Source of the DNA: Bermanella marisrubri
GTDB taxonomy: Bacteria; Pseudomonadota; Gammaproteobacteria; Pseudomonadales; Oceanobacteraceae
Reading direction: 5' to 3'
Assembly: GCF_012295615.1 (NCBI RefSeq)
Contig: NZ_CP051183.1
Span: 2,817,001-2,881,000 of the forward strand
DNA: 64,000 nt
The translations under genes were made by a program, and so were the position numbers. Position 1 is the stretch's first letter. Each line of letters opens with the position of its first letter. Positions 29,136 through 37,565 of this stretch are shown here, one piece after another. The notes under the pieces were generated by a model. It saw only the letters and a list, made by a program, of their open reading frames with translations, was not told the DNA's origin and made no database searches.

Positions 29136-30177
29136 TTATTTTACTGATAGGCTGCACTGCACTACGACCTGCATCTGTCATCATCATTTCATGAAATTCT
29201 TCTACTAAACGATTGGTCTGATCTAACACTGTATGCCAATAACGCTCACGTTCATCATCGCTTAGTTTATTAAAGTCTTTTCGGTCAGGGATTTTTCCAT
29301 AAGGTAATTGATCGATAAAGGATTGGCTTGGCGTTACCATGACCACATTATCATAGTGTTTGGCTTTAGCACTTCGCCAAGGTAAGGATTTATCAAACCA
29401 AGCAGGTACTATTTTTGGAAAAAAGTGAGGATAAAAAACCAAACCATCGTCAATATTAAATGGCCCGGAGAAATGGTAATCCACCATACCACCATCCCAA
29501 TACCAGCGGTTTATCCCACCCTCGACAAGTGTCGGTTCTAAAACCATTGGGATCGCACCCGAAGCCACCAAAGCTTGCGCGACATTTTTTTCAGTCAACG
29601 GAATTACTTCGGGAGTTTTACTGTAAGGTCCTATGCTGCCTTTATGGCTTATGACAACACGGGGATAAAGGGCCTCAACAATTTTATTGGAAACCAAGTT
29701 GCCTGCAGCTGCGCTTAGCAAGCTAATGGCTTGCATCCAATTGCTTCTTCCATTTAATAGTTTACGATTACGCACGGCCACCACATGTAATTGACGTGAT
29801 GCGTTTTCAACAATATCCCGAGCGTATTGGCCACTGAACAAGGCATCTCGTACACGTTCAATAAAACCGGTAATTTCTTTAGGGCTTAATGTTTTATAAC
29901 GTTGATTTAAGTAGATTTCTTCAAAATCCTTGAAACGCGCTAGGGGGTCTTTTTGCGCATACAATGCCATTCGCCATGCTCCAATACTAGAGCCAATTAA
30001 CGACATGCTATGATTGGGTGAAAAGAAGTGCTCGGTAAAATATTGATCTAGACGGCTTAACATCAACCACTTGGGTCCGCCACTTGCACCAACCATCAAA
30101 CGAATACGATCAGCACTCAGTCCATTCTCTTTAATTTCTGCAAACGCAGATTCACCTGCCAGCAACTCTAAATTCAT
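29128..30177 (-). CDS. Patatin-like phospholipase family protein
   Basis: This is a probable cytosolic lipid acyl hydrolase with the patatin Ser-Asp dyad. The oxyanion-type loop GASGGPKW (about residue 30), nucleophile elbow GSSIGAWR (GxSxG) and WDGGMVDYH (DG[GA]) are all present in the right order. The start at 30177 (MNLELLAGESAF) puts the conserved part at the N terminus; the frame from 30234 adds 19 unlikely residues. There is no signal peptide. It is convergent with cpxA. The physiological substrate is unknown. Confidence 0.85.
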   Translation of the reverse strand: MNLELLAGESAFAEIKENGLSADRIRLMVGASGGPKWLMLSRLDQYFTEHFFSPNHSMSLIGSSIGAWRMALYAQKDPLARFKDFEEIYLNQRYKTLSPKEITGFIERVRDALFSGQYARDIVENASRQLHVVAVRNRKLLNGRSNWMQAISLLSAAAGNLVSNKIVEALYPRVVISHKGSIGPYSKTPEVIPLTEKNVAQALVASGAIPMVLEPTLVEGGINRWYWDGGMVDYHFSGPFNIDDGLVFYPHFFPKIVPAWFDKSLPWRSAKAKHYDNVVMVTPSQSFIDQLPYGKIPDRKDFNKLSDDERERYWHTVLDQTNRLVEEFHEMMMTDAGRSAVQPISKIIK

Positions 30178-30385
30178 GTTCTTTGTACTCTTCAAGGGAT
30201 GATTGCATCTTGCCAAATTCATTGGAAAGCGCAACGCTTATCAACAACAAAAAGCAAAAGATGTTAAGGACACACTGTTTATCTATAAACTAGGTTGATC
30301 GGGGAATATAAAGATTACAAATATTAAAGTTCTTGTGCGTTGTGCCGTTACACTCATTAACGGAATCACCACCAAGGAGGGTGTT

Positions 30386-30595
30386 ATGACACCATTTCAT
30401 GGCTATAAATTTCTAACGGCAATCGAGCACCAAGCATTTCATGAGGGTCTTAAAGCTAAGATCGATGCACCCAACCCATACAATAAGACCAACACGCCTC
30501 ATGCTTCTAAAGCATGGAGTAAAGGAAATCAATTGGCGTTTCGGTTAAACGCGCGCATTGCAGTGCAGTATCTGAACGCATCCAAGCAACTTTAA
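30386..30595 (+). CDS. Rmf/CrpP-family small protein
   Basis: This 69-residue protein follows a strong AAGGAGG site. Its core, AFHEGLKAKIDAPNPY ... ASKAWSKGNQLAFR, resembles the Rmf/CrpP fold (xxGxxAxxxxxxxNPY...xxxW..G). Rmf dimerises 70S ribosomes in stationary phase; CrpP-type proteins are a related group of debated function. The NPY and W-x-x-G positions support the family, but the protein lacks the Cys of classical Rmf and is longer at its C terminus. No operon partner is seen. Confidence 0.6.
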   Translation: MTPFHGYKFLTAIEHQAFHEGLKAKIDAPNPYNKTNTPHASKAWSKGNQLAFRLNARIAVQYLNASKQL

Positions 30596-30636
30596 CTCTA
30601 ACTTACTTTTCCAATAACGGATCTAATTCATTGCAA

Positions 30637-30656
30637 GGACTAGCGAGTGCTAGTCC
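30637..30656. repeat. Inverted repeat at the chemoreceptor 3' end
   Basis: GGACTAGC-GAGT-GCTAGTCC is a perfect 8-bp stem with a four-base loop. The stop codon of the leftward chemoreceptor gene (30650-30652) is inside it. No long T-run follows on either strand, so termination is uncertain. Confidence 0.45.
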
Positions 30657-32158
30657 GTACCTTTAGTTGAAAAGCTCTCAATACTCTTTCTCATCGACTT
30701 AGCAACACTGGCCACCGACTCAGAAGCGCCGACCAAACTTTGCAAACGCTCTCCGTTCGCCTGACTCATGGCTTGCATCGACTTGGCATTATCATTGATT
30801 CCAGCAACCGTGGCCTCTTGTTCTGTTGTTGCACTGGCTATTAGTGTATTCATTTCCAAGATCTGATTCATCGCAGATAGTACTGTATGCAGAGCATCAT
30901 GGGTTGATTGAGCATCCTCTATACACGTCTGCATGATGGTTTGACTTGAATTCATCGCCTCGACTGTTTGACGGCTTCCACCACGTAATTTCTCAATCAT
31001 AGAATGTATCTCTTCTGTGCTTTGCTGAGTGCGAGACGCAAGTGTTCGCACTTCGTCCGCCACTACTGCAAAACCTCTACCTTGCTCACCAGCTCGTGCC
31101 GCTTCGATTGCGGCATTGAGAGCAAGTAAATTTGTTTGATCAGCTATTTCACGAATAACATCTAACACAGATCCAATATCCACAGTATCTTGTGCCAGTG
31201 TTTCTATTGCATTTGACGCGGCATTTATTTCAGTATGCAACTTCTCCATATTACTCTTGGTCAATGCACTTTTCGCGGAGGTTTGAGATACAGTACTTTG
31301 TGTTTCACTGGCAGAGCTCGCGGCTTGCTCTGCATTTTGTGCAATGGATTGTGTTGCTTCACTCATCTCAGCAACGGCACCAGCAATCTCTTCTGTTTCT
31401 TTTAATTGGCGGCGTAATTGCTCACTGTTTTTTTCCATTACATCCATCAACTCTTGGCTGTTGTGATCAAGCGTACTACCACTTGCTTGAATATTCGTTA
31501 CCAAGTTTTCAATGCGATCAAGCAGGTTATTGAAGTTGTTCGCAACTGCGCTTCTAGTTGAACAACGCTGCGTCAAATCCAACGTATCATCGTCTGTTAT
31601 TTCTGAGACTGTATCTTGTAAATCAAATGCCGCTACTTCTTGTGCGAGCGTTGCTCTTGCCATAATTGTCAAAACAATGGTTTCAACAACGACATACCCT
31701 GCATGAATAAGAATGATGGGCCAGCCTCTCTCTCCATTTTCTAAAACAAAGACGGAACCACCTTGCGTCTGCATGTAATAAAAGAGGAGGTGATGGACAG
31801 CTACAAAAGCGGCAGATGCGATAATCGGCCGCCAGTCTTTGTAATAAAGTAAAATAGCGAGAAATGCGAAGAATCCGAAGTGCATCTCTATCATGCCATG
31901 AGCTTGATGAACGTGCAGAGCTGTCATCATCATCAATGCTACACCCATATATATGCGGGTTATGCTTCGACCTTTAGCAGTCTTATACAAGAATACCCCC
32001 AAGCCTAGAGTCAATCCGCTAATAATGATCGACTCTGCCCAAGTGTCATACCAAGATGCCAAACCCAAGCTATAAATCACTGTCACAACGACAACACCAA
32101 GCATGATTTTGTCTGCTTGATAATAATGCTCGTGAGATAATTTTGAATCTGAATTCAT
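30650..32158 (-). CDS. Methyl-accepting chemotaxis protein with polytopic sensor
   Basis: This is a chemoreceptor whose N-terminal ~200 residues form about six membrane helices rather than a periplasmic ligand domain. The hydrophobic part contains clustered histidines ([37 protein letters not shown]) that might bind a metal or cofactor. The cytoplasmic part is a standard signalling hairpin with tip [20 protein letters not shown] and [16 protein letters not shown]. It has 502 residues and is the last gene of a minus-strand set with a thioredoxin-like gene 20 bases upstream and an adenylate cyclase before that. The stimulus is unknown. Confidence 0.9.
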   Translation of the reverse strand: MNSDSKLSHEHYYQADKIMLGVVVVTVIYSLGLASWYDTWAESIIISGLTLGLGVFLYKTAKGRSITRIYMGVALMMMTALHVHQAHGMIEMHFGFFAFLAILLYYKDWRPIIASAAFVAVHHLLFYYMQTQGGSVFVLENGERGWPIILIHAGYVVVETIVLTIMARATLAQEVAAFDLQDTVSEITDDDTLDLTQRCSTRSAVANNFNNLLDRIENLVTNIQASGSTLDHNSQELMDVMEKNSEQLRRQLKETEEIAGAVAEMSEATQSIAQNAEQAASSASETQSTVSQTSAKSALTKSNMEKLHTEINAASNAIETLAQDTVDIGSVLDVIREIADQTNLLALNAAIEAARAGEQGRGFAVVADEVRTLASRTQQSTEEIHSMIEKLRGGSRQTVEAMNSSQTIMQTCIEDAQSTHDALHTVLSAMNQILEMNTLIASATTEQEATVAGINDNAKSMQAMSQANGERLQSLVGASESVASVAKSMRKSIESFSTKGTD

Positions 32159-32178
32159 ATCTTCACCCTAAGAATCCG

Positions 32179-32697
32179 TTAATAATCACTGCTAGTTTGA
32201 CAAAAACAGCCAATACCTTTTGTGTTTAACCAATCTGGTGGATATCCTCTTTCAATTTCTTGCAGAGTCCGCTCCACAAAACCAATACCTTGACCGCACA
32301 CCGCTCCCGATGAGTAGGGACCAAAATACACCAGCTTACCCTGATCATCCCATATCACTACAGACGGAGTAGCAACTAACAGCCCTAGATCATTTAATTG
32401 ATCACCGCTCAGCGTCAATTGATGCGTTTCTTTAAGTGTAGACTGCAACTGAGCAATGTGTGCATCTTGATAGACAGTACATGGACAAGATTCGCTACGA
32501 AGGTGCATCACCGTAATTTTTGAGGGCTCGGTTACAACTGGCTTTAAAGATTCAATTTGCTCATCCGAGAAGAGCGCTAACTGCTGCTGCCATGTAGACC
32601 AATGACGATACTCAAACCACCATACAACCAGTACACAAGCAGCAATCCAGAGAAGAATCAAAAAAGACAATTGACGGTTTGTAAGTGAACGAGTCAT
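32179..32697 (-). CDS. Membrane-anchored thioredoxin-like protein (DUF6436-like)
   Basis: This is a 172-residue protein with one N-terminal membrane helix (SFLILLWIAACVLVVWWF) and a periplasmic thioredoxin-like domain. It carries the motif SESCPCTVYQ at the place of the redox CxxC, ATPSVVIWDDQGKLVYFGPY (a thioredoxin-type cis-Pro region) and further cysteines in AVCGQGIG and IGCFCQ. It resembles proteins grouped as DUF6436. The start at 32697 begins seven bases after the adenylate cyclase stop. Redox function and partners are unknown. Confidence 0.7.
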   Translation of the reverse strand: MTRSLTNRQLSFLILLWIAACVLVVWWFEYRHWSTWQQQLALFSDEQIESLKPVVTEPSKITVMHLRSESCPCTVYQDAHIAQLQSTLKETHQLTLSGDQLNDLGLLVATPSVVIWDDQGKLVYFGPYSSGAVCGQGIGFVERTLQEIERGYPPDWLNTKGIGCFCQTSSDY

Positions 32698-32704
32698 GGC
32701 ACCT

Positions 32705-34915
32705 CTATTTGCTGGTATGAATAAACGTGCCATCCCAGTCTTGTGGTAAAGTTTGCTTGCTCAACTGATCTATTCTTTGTAAATAAACATCGTATAGGAC
32801 TTTGGGGTGTGCAAGCTGCAAAGCAGCAAATGCTTTTTTAGCGCCGATCCAATCTTGATGAACATATTGTTGATAAGCTGAGTTATATTCCGCTATTTCT
32901 TCTAGGACATCTTGCGAAACATCACCATTCGAGCCTAATGGTTCATAAACTCTTATAGCGGTTTCTTTACCTTTCACCACGATACGATCAACAAATCGAA
33001 AAACAAAACCATCAACCGCATCGTGTGTTTCCTCACCTACCAGAATTTTAACGCCATAGAATTTAGTAATGCTCTCGAGTCTAGAGCCAAGATTGACCGC
33101 ATCGCCAAGAACAGTATAAGCACGCCGAAAACTAGAACCCATGTCACCTACATTCATAAAGCCAGTATTAATACCGATACCAATATTAACCTCAGGCAAT
33201 CCTTGGGCTATAAACATCGGCTTGAGTTGCTCCGTCACCTGCTGCATGCGCAGAGCAGCCTTAATAGCGTTTTCTCGGTGATTTTCGTCGTCCAATGGTG
33301 CTCCCCAAAACGCCATCACCATGTCACCCACATATTTATCAATAGTGCCTTGGTGATCAAAAATCTCTTTGGTAATTGGCGTGAAATAGGTGTTCAACAG
33401 TAGTTTTAATTCACGCGCTGATAATTTTTCGCTGATACTGGTGAAGCTGCGAATATCGCTAAAAAGGACTGTCATTAGCTTATGTTCGCCAGCAAAACTA
33501 TAGGCGTCTGGATCCGCCAACATTTTCTCGATATGCGCAGGAGGAACATATTGATCAAACATGCTTTTCAGTACGCGTTTGCTCACACTCTCTCGTATAA
33601 AGCCGTCCGCAATAAAAAGTGCAGTTAGTGATACGGTTAGAAGTAATGCGGCGGCTAACGGTAAATCAAACCCTTGAATCCAAACAAACCCATTGAAAAA
33701 AAACGTCGCACTAACAATAGCAATTCCGCTCAATAACATGGACATTGCACCAAGCTTAGGTAAGACCACGATCATAAAGATAGCAATAACAACTAATTGA
33801 AATAAAACCGCACCCGCGCTCCAATCTGGCTTGTATGGAAAGCCGCCATTTAACAAGGCATCTAGAATATTGGCATGTACTTCGACACCCGGATACTGAG
33901 GCCCCATAGGCGTACTGCGTAAGTCGGCTAAACCAATAGCGCTGGTGCCAACTAAAATAATACTGTCAGATAATAGGCCCTTCTCCAGTTTTCCATTCAG
34001 TACGTCAGTTGCGCTGATATACGGGTAGCTAAACGCCCGGCCCTGATACGGCACTGTAACAAACCCACGAGGGTCGGTTGGAGCAGGGTGCTCGCTCACA
34101 GCCAGATTTGTCATAGTCAAAACATCGCCCAATTCAGCCACCTCGGGTTTAATATCCTCAATGAATAAGTAGCGCATAGCAGCAGAGAGTGCGAGGGACG
34201 GATACAAGTGGTCTCGATAGCGAATTACCAGCGGCGAACGACGCACTATACCGTCAAAATCAGGAAACATAGTGACAAAGCCACCTCCACTGGCCGCCTT
34301 TTGAAGTATGTCCACATTGGCGGTATAGCCTGGCCTTTGTGTTACCACTAATTTTTCTTTCCATTCTGGATCCAATTCATGGATAGGTAGCGGTAACAAT
34401 CCATTACGATAGGCTTCGTTATCTTGAAAGAAGAAGCCCAGTACCGTGTCGTATCGTTTGAGAGACTCCGCAAGAGCAATATCCGCGTCCACTTCCTCGT
34501 ATATAGCATCAAGAGAAGGCATTTCTTGTCTCATATTTTGTGCTAGTACACGCGACATCTCATCAACAGGGTTAACCTGCTGCTCACTAAACACAACGTC
34601 AAAGGCTATAACAATGGCCCCTGCCTCACCTAAATTATCCACTAACGTTGCTACTTTATGACGGCTCCAGGGGAAACGACCCTGTTCGATAAGAGATCGT
34701 TCATCAATATCCACAATAACAATGGATGTATTTGATGCTTCACGTTGTGTGAAAGGCAAAAGGGTATTGAACCTTAAGTCATACAAAAGGTATTCAATAC
34801 GCTGCATTAGATTGGCGTGATTATCTGATGTGACTGCAAGCCAAGAAATCAACAGTGTGAGTAACACTGCGAAAATTCTCGTGCTATGCGCTTGCATATA
34901 TTTTTTGAAAGCCAT
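32705..34915 (-). CDS. CHASE2-domain class III adenylate/guanylate cyclase
   Basis: This 736-residue membrane cyclase most likely makes cAMP. It has an N-terminal membrane helix, an extracytoplasmic CHASE2 sensor domain (about residues 40-360, with IVIVDIDERSLIEQGRFPWSR), three closely spaced membrane helices (about 370-445) and a class III cyclase domain. Both metal-binding aspartates are present in VLFSDIRSFTSI and DKYVGDMVMAFWGAP, and a GINTGFMNVGDMG segment follows. It is upstream of the thioredoxin-like and chemoreceptor genes with tiny gaps. What CHASE2 senses is unknown. Confidence 0.92.
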   Translation of the reverse strand: MAFKKYMQAHSTRIFAVLLTLLISWLAVTSDNHANLMQRIEYLLYDLRFNTLLPFTQREASNTSIVIVDIDERSLIEQGRFPWSRHKVATLVDNLGEAGAIVIAFDVVFSEQQVNPVDEMSRVLAQNMRQEMPSLDAIYEEVDADIALAESLKRYDTVLGFFFQDNEAYRNGLLPLPIHELDPEWKEKLVVTQRPGYTANVDILQKAASGGGFVTMFPDFDGIVRRSPLVIRYRDHLYPSLALSAAMRYLFIEDIKPEVAELGDVLTMTNLAVSEHPAPTDPRGFVTVPYQGRAFSYPYISATDVLNGKLEKGLLSDSIILVGTSAIGLADLRSTPMGPQYPGVEVHANILDALLNGGFPYKPDWSAGAVLFQLVVIAIFMIVVLPKLGAMSMLLSGIAIVSATFFFNGFVWIQGFDLPLAAALLLTVSLTALFIADGFIRESVSKRVLKSMFDQYVPPAHIEKMLADPDAYSFAGEHKLMTVLFSDIRSFTSISEKLSARELKLLLNTYFTPITKEIFDHQGTIDKYVGDMVMAFWGAPLDDENHRENAIKAALRMQQVTEQLKPMFIAQGLPEVNIGIGINTGFMNVGDMGSSFRRAYTVLGDAVNLGSRLESITKFYGVKILVGEETHDAVDGFVFRFVDRIVVKGKETAIRVYEPLGSNGDVSQDVLEEIAEYNSAYQQYVHQDWIGAKKAFAALQLAHPKVLYDVYLQRIDQLSKQTLPQDWDGTFIHTSK

Positions 34916-34980
34916 GAAGGAAGCATAGCTTTTATTTGAAGAAACACCTCAGCCTTGTGAGCTGAGTTTACGGCAGTCTA

Positions 34981-35340
34981 TTACGCAACAACCTGCCCAC
35001 GATAAATTCGTTTACCCGATGCGCTTTTCGCTTGCGATTCGTTACGCGCCGGTCGTTCCTCAATTACCTGTCCGCGATATACACGACGAATAATCGTTTC
35101 GTGCTGGTCACTGGATTCTTGCTTTTCTTGAGTTGGGTGCTCAAAAGAGATTCCCATCATGTCCTCAAGGTCAGCAAACAACAATAGAGTTTTCTGGTCA
35201 TGACTTTTATTAACCAGTTCCAATAGCCTTTCCACCACATCAGGTTGGCTTAGTCTTAAGTCCACACCAAATTCGCTGCGTATACGTTTACGAAGTTGCT
35301 GCATTAGGTCAATCATTTCTTTTGATAGATTTGGAATCAT
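34981..35340 (-). CDS. Hypothetical protein with repeated YRGQV motif
   Basis: I do not recognise this 119-residue cytoplasmic protein. Its N-terminal half is helical and charged (KEMIDLMQQLRKRIRSEFG); the C-terminal third contains two copies of a short motif, RRVYRGQVIEE near residue 86 and KRIYRGQVVA at the very end, separated by a Ser/Ala/Lys-rich linker. The motif is reminiscent of the YRG pattern in DUF4278. It lies 65 bases upstream of the adenylate cyclase on the same strand and could be co-transcribed. Function unknown. Confidence 0.7.
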   Translation of the reverse strand: MIPNLSKEMIDLMQQLRKRIRSEFGVDLRLSQPDVVERLLELVNKSHDQKTLLLFADLEDMMGISFEHPTQEKQESSDQHETIIRRVYRGQVIEERPARNESQAKSASGKRIYRGQVVA

Positions 35341-35743
35341 AGCGTTCTAATACTTCCATCATTTGTCGGTGACATTGTCATTGTATCTATGCCTTACATA
35401 AGACCCAGAGCAAACCTTGTACCACAATGATGAACACCCGATGACCTATATAAATGTGACCGTTTCGCCAAACGAAAGTAGAGATGAACGCACTTTGTTG
35501 GCGCATTTTGTGAAAATCATGCACCAAATCATTCGCTCTTATCTAAGCCATCTGAATGTATTCTGGTTGATTTTTATACTCACAACGGCCATTTTTAGGG
35601 GATTCGCACCAAAATACGCTCTTAGACAAAATTGGCACCCTTTCTGCAATAACCTAAACGCGAGTCCTATTACTTGCATAGATTGCGGTTTGTAGTGAGT
35701 GATTAGCTGAATAGATGATCAGTCTCTATGAACCAGTCAATCG
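35341..35743. other. Intergenic stretch without a convincing gene
   Basis: Together with the hairpin element that follows, this makes a gap of about 500 bases between leftward genes. A 92-codon frame at 35417-35695 on plus has no good ribosome site and no recognisable protein features apart from one hydrophobic stretch, so I do not call it. The left part should carry the promoter of the YRGQV protein gene. Confidence 0.4.
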
Positions 35744-35829
35744 GCGTAGATTCGTGTCTTCGGACTCAGGACGATCGGGGCCAATTAACATGCACGAGTT
35801 AATTTGATCGTTCTGCATTGAATCTACGC
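35744..35829 (+). ncRNA. Nested-hairpin element, candidate small structured RNA
   Basis: An 86-base segment is closed by a perfect 10-bp repeat GCGTAGATTC (35744-35753) / GAATCTACGC (35820-35829). Inside are two further hairpins: GTC-TTCG-GAC (a UUCG tetraloop, 35756-35765) and ACGATC (35771-35776) / GATCGT (35806-35811), itself enclosing AATTAAC (35783-35789) / GTTAATT (35798-35804). The result is a three-way-junction-like fold. A pyrimidine tract TTCTTTTTCCTCTCTT follows on plus. GGA occurs twice in single-stranded positions. No known RNA family was recognised; it could also be a DNA element or the end of the neighbouring leftward transcript. Confidence 0.45.
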
Positions 35830-35848
35830 TTCTTTTTCCTCTCTTAAT

Positions 35849-36514
35849 CTAGGAACCTGACGTAGTCGCTTCCACTAGTTGTCCACTCTCTGAGAATGCC
35901 CTAATACGCTTAATCGCATATAAAATTTCAGGTCGATCTATGCTTTGCGACTTTAGATAAGTTTCTAATTCGTTAATAAATAAAGTATCTGTCCACTCGT
36001 GACGCGGACGAGAACGAACAAAGTCACTATAAATTCGATGCCCGAGAGACTCAATCATTTGCTTGTTGAGCCTTTCCATTAAGAATTTATGTACGCCTTG
36101 ATTAATTTTGTTTTGTACTTCCTCGATCTGTTTCGCTTCAAATTTGATCGCATTCAATTGCTGAATTAACGAATCACGCCATTCAATTTTTTGCTGGATA
36201 CTCGTTTCTGTATCTTGCTGAGTATTTTCTGCCAGCAATTGTAATGTTGTATCCAATTGAATTTCAGTAAGTTTCTTATATAAAGCAACATGATTGGCAA
36301 TTTGTTCATCGTACAAAGCAAGGCGTCGCTCGTAATGAGCGTCTTCTTCACTATGAAGCAAGTAAATTTTATCTAAACTTAAGATCGCTAAGGCAAACAC
36401 TACTAAGAGAGCCATTAGTGCGCCAAAAACGGGAGCGTTAATTTTTTTTATATGTAATAAAACGGCAAAAAGCGCGGTTAAACCGGCACTGAATAGAATA
36501 ATAAAAACGGTCAT
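35849..36514 (-). CDS. Hypothetical membrane-anchored coiled-coil protein
   Basis: This unrecognised 221-residue protein has two N-terminal membrane helices (about residues 2-22 and 30-50) and a long charged helical region (about 58-150, rich in Gln, Glu, Lys and Leu) expected to be a coiled coil. The ATG at 36514 starts directly before the first helix; a TTG five codons upstream is possible. It is the last gene of a leftward series after the CBS-domain gene (gap 24 bases). Function unknown. Confidence 0.7.
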   Translation of the reverse strand: MTVFIILFSAGLTALFAVLLHIKKINAPVFGALMALLVVFALAILSLDKIYLLHSEEDAHYERRLALYDEQIANHVALYKKLTEIQLDTTLQLLAENTQQDTETSIQQKIEWRDSLIQQLNAIKFEAKQIEEVQNKINQGVHKFLMERLNKQMIESLGHRIYSDFVRSRPRHEWTDTLFINELETYLKSQSIDRPEILYAIKRIRAFSESGQLVEATTSGS

Positions 36515-36538
36515 AAGAGCACAATACAATGATTTGAG

Positions 36539-36973
36539 TTAGGCAACGCTATCACCGCCACCGGGGAAAAACAAATCCTTGAGATGGTGACTGTAGGCAG
36601 TGCAAGCATCACTCATAGTAAAAATACCCGCTAGCTTGTCGTGTCGGGTCACTAAAATGCAGTCACAATGGGTATCACTCATGTAATCTAAAACATCGAT
36701 TAGAGACGTTTGCATATCCACTTGATGGCTTTGTACTGGGCATAAATCCCCCACAGTCAGATCTTCAAAATCAGTGTGGCTGTGCCCTGGCAGTTGAATG
36801 CGCTCGAGCTCTCGAAAACTAATGATGCTTAGATCACCGTTTTCCATGATAACAGGGAGATGCCCAACTCCATGCTCTCGCATCATATCTTTAGCATGGG
36901 CCATGGGCTGGGTTGCATTAATCGTGAAAGGAAAAGCCGTCATTACATCTTTAACCTTAGGAACACGCTTCAT
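36539..36973 (-). CDS. CBS-domain pair protein
   Basis: This 144-residue protein consists almost entirely of two CBS domains: KVKDVMTAFPFTINATQPM...HGVGHLPVIMENGDLSIIS and LTVGDLCPVQSHQVDMQTSLIDVL...CDCILVTRHDKLAGIFTMSD. CBS pairs (Bateman modules) bind adenine nucleotides and usually regulate a partner. No catalytic domain is attached, so the partner is unknown. It lies between the DUF4404 gene (34 bases upstream) and the coiled-coil membrane protein gene. Confidence 0.9.
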   Translation of the reverse strand: MKRVPKVKDVMTAFPFTINATQPMAHAKDMMREHGVGHLPVIMENGDLSIISFRELERIQLPGHSHTDFEDLTVGDLCPVQSHQVDMQTSLIDVLDYMSDTHCDCILVTRHDKLAGIFTMSDACTAYSHHLKDLFFPGGGDSVA

Positions 36974-37007
36974 AGCAACCCCTTTCTTGCTTAGTTAGTT
37001 TGATGTA

Positions 37008-37259
37008 TCAAATACCCATTTTGGATAGAGCGTCCATAATGTCTCTTAAGATAGCTGATAATTGTGGATGCTGCCCCTCGAAGTCTACCGCTTGCTGCTC
37101 TAGGCGATAACTTAGACCTTCATCTTCCTCACCACTCAATACTTTTTGGATATCCGCATCCAGTTGTTTGAGTAAATCTTTTGATTCACTATCCAAAGGC
37201 TCTCCTTTAGACAGCGTATCATGCAGTTGCTCTAAGTGTTGTTTTAGTGATTCTTTCAT
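37008..37259 (-). CDS. DUF4404 family protein
   Basis: An 83-residue helical, acidic protein beginning MKESLKQHLEQLHDTL and ending ILRDIMDALSKMGI matches the DUF4404 family, which is common in gammaproteobacteria and uncharacterised. It is predicted to be soluble. It lies in a leftward run with DUF2788 and CBS-domain genes at about 34-base gaps on both sides, suggesting one transcript. Confidence 0.8.
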   Translation of the reverse strand: MKESLKQHLEQLHDTLSKGEPLDSESKDLLKQLDADIQKVLSGEEDEGLSYRLEQQAVDFEGQHPQLSAILRDIMDALSKMGI

Positions 37260-37293
37260 ATCGCTCTCCTAGCCTGCATTCAAACAGTATACG

Positions 37294-37494
37294 TCAAATA
37301 TCGAAAAAGACTTTGAGTACGCCCTTAATAATAAACCCAAGCATACCCAAGCCCAATGCAAAAAAGAGCACAGCCATGCCAAACTTGCCCGCGTTACTGC
37401 GCTTTCCTAAATCCCAAATGATAAACATCATGAAACCGATAACGGCCGCAAGCCCTATCATCAATGCGAGTTCTTCAAACTGCTCGAAATTCAT
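37294..37494 (-). CDS. DUF2788 family small membrane protein
   Basis: A 66-residue protein with two membrane helices (about residues 9-28 and 40-61: LALMIGLAAVIGFMMFII and MAVLFFALGLGMLGFII) separated by a basic loop DLGKRSNAGK. This is the DUF2788 pattern, a short inner-membrane protein of unknown role in gammaproteobacteria. It is downstream of the AbgT transporter gene on the same strand. Confidence 0.85.
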   Translation of the reverse strand: MNFEQFEELALMIGLAAVIGFMMFIIWDLGKRSNAGKFGMAVLFFALGLGMLGFIIKGVLKVFFDI

Positions 37495-37565
37495 AGCACC
37501 ACCTACTTGTCAAATGCCGCCATTATAACCAAGGCAGACATGCTCGGCTAATATCAAACTATGAA

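Noticed and set aside
35417-35695. 92-codon frame in the gap before the nested-hairpin element
   Set aside because: No ribosome site, no family, composition of random translation; one hydrophobic stretch is not enough.
35783-35804. AATTAAC...GTTAATT considered as an integron attC site
   Set aside because: The core does not fit RYYYAAC/GTTRRRY, arms are too close, and no cassette or integrase is present.
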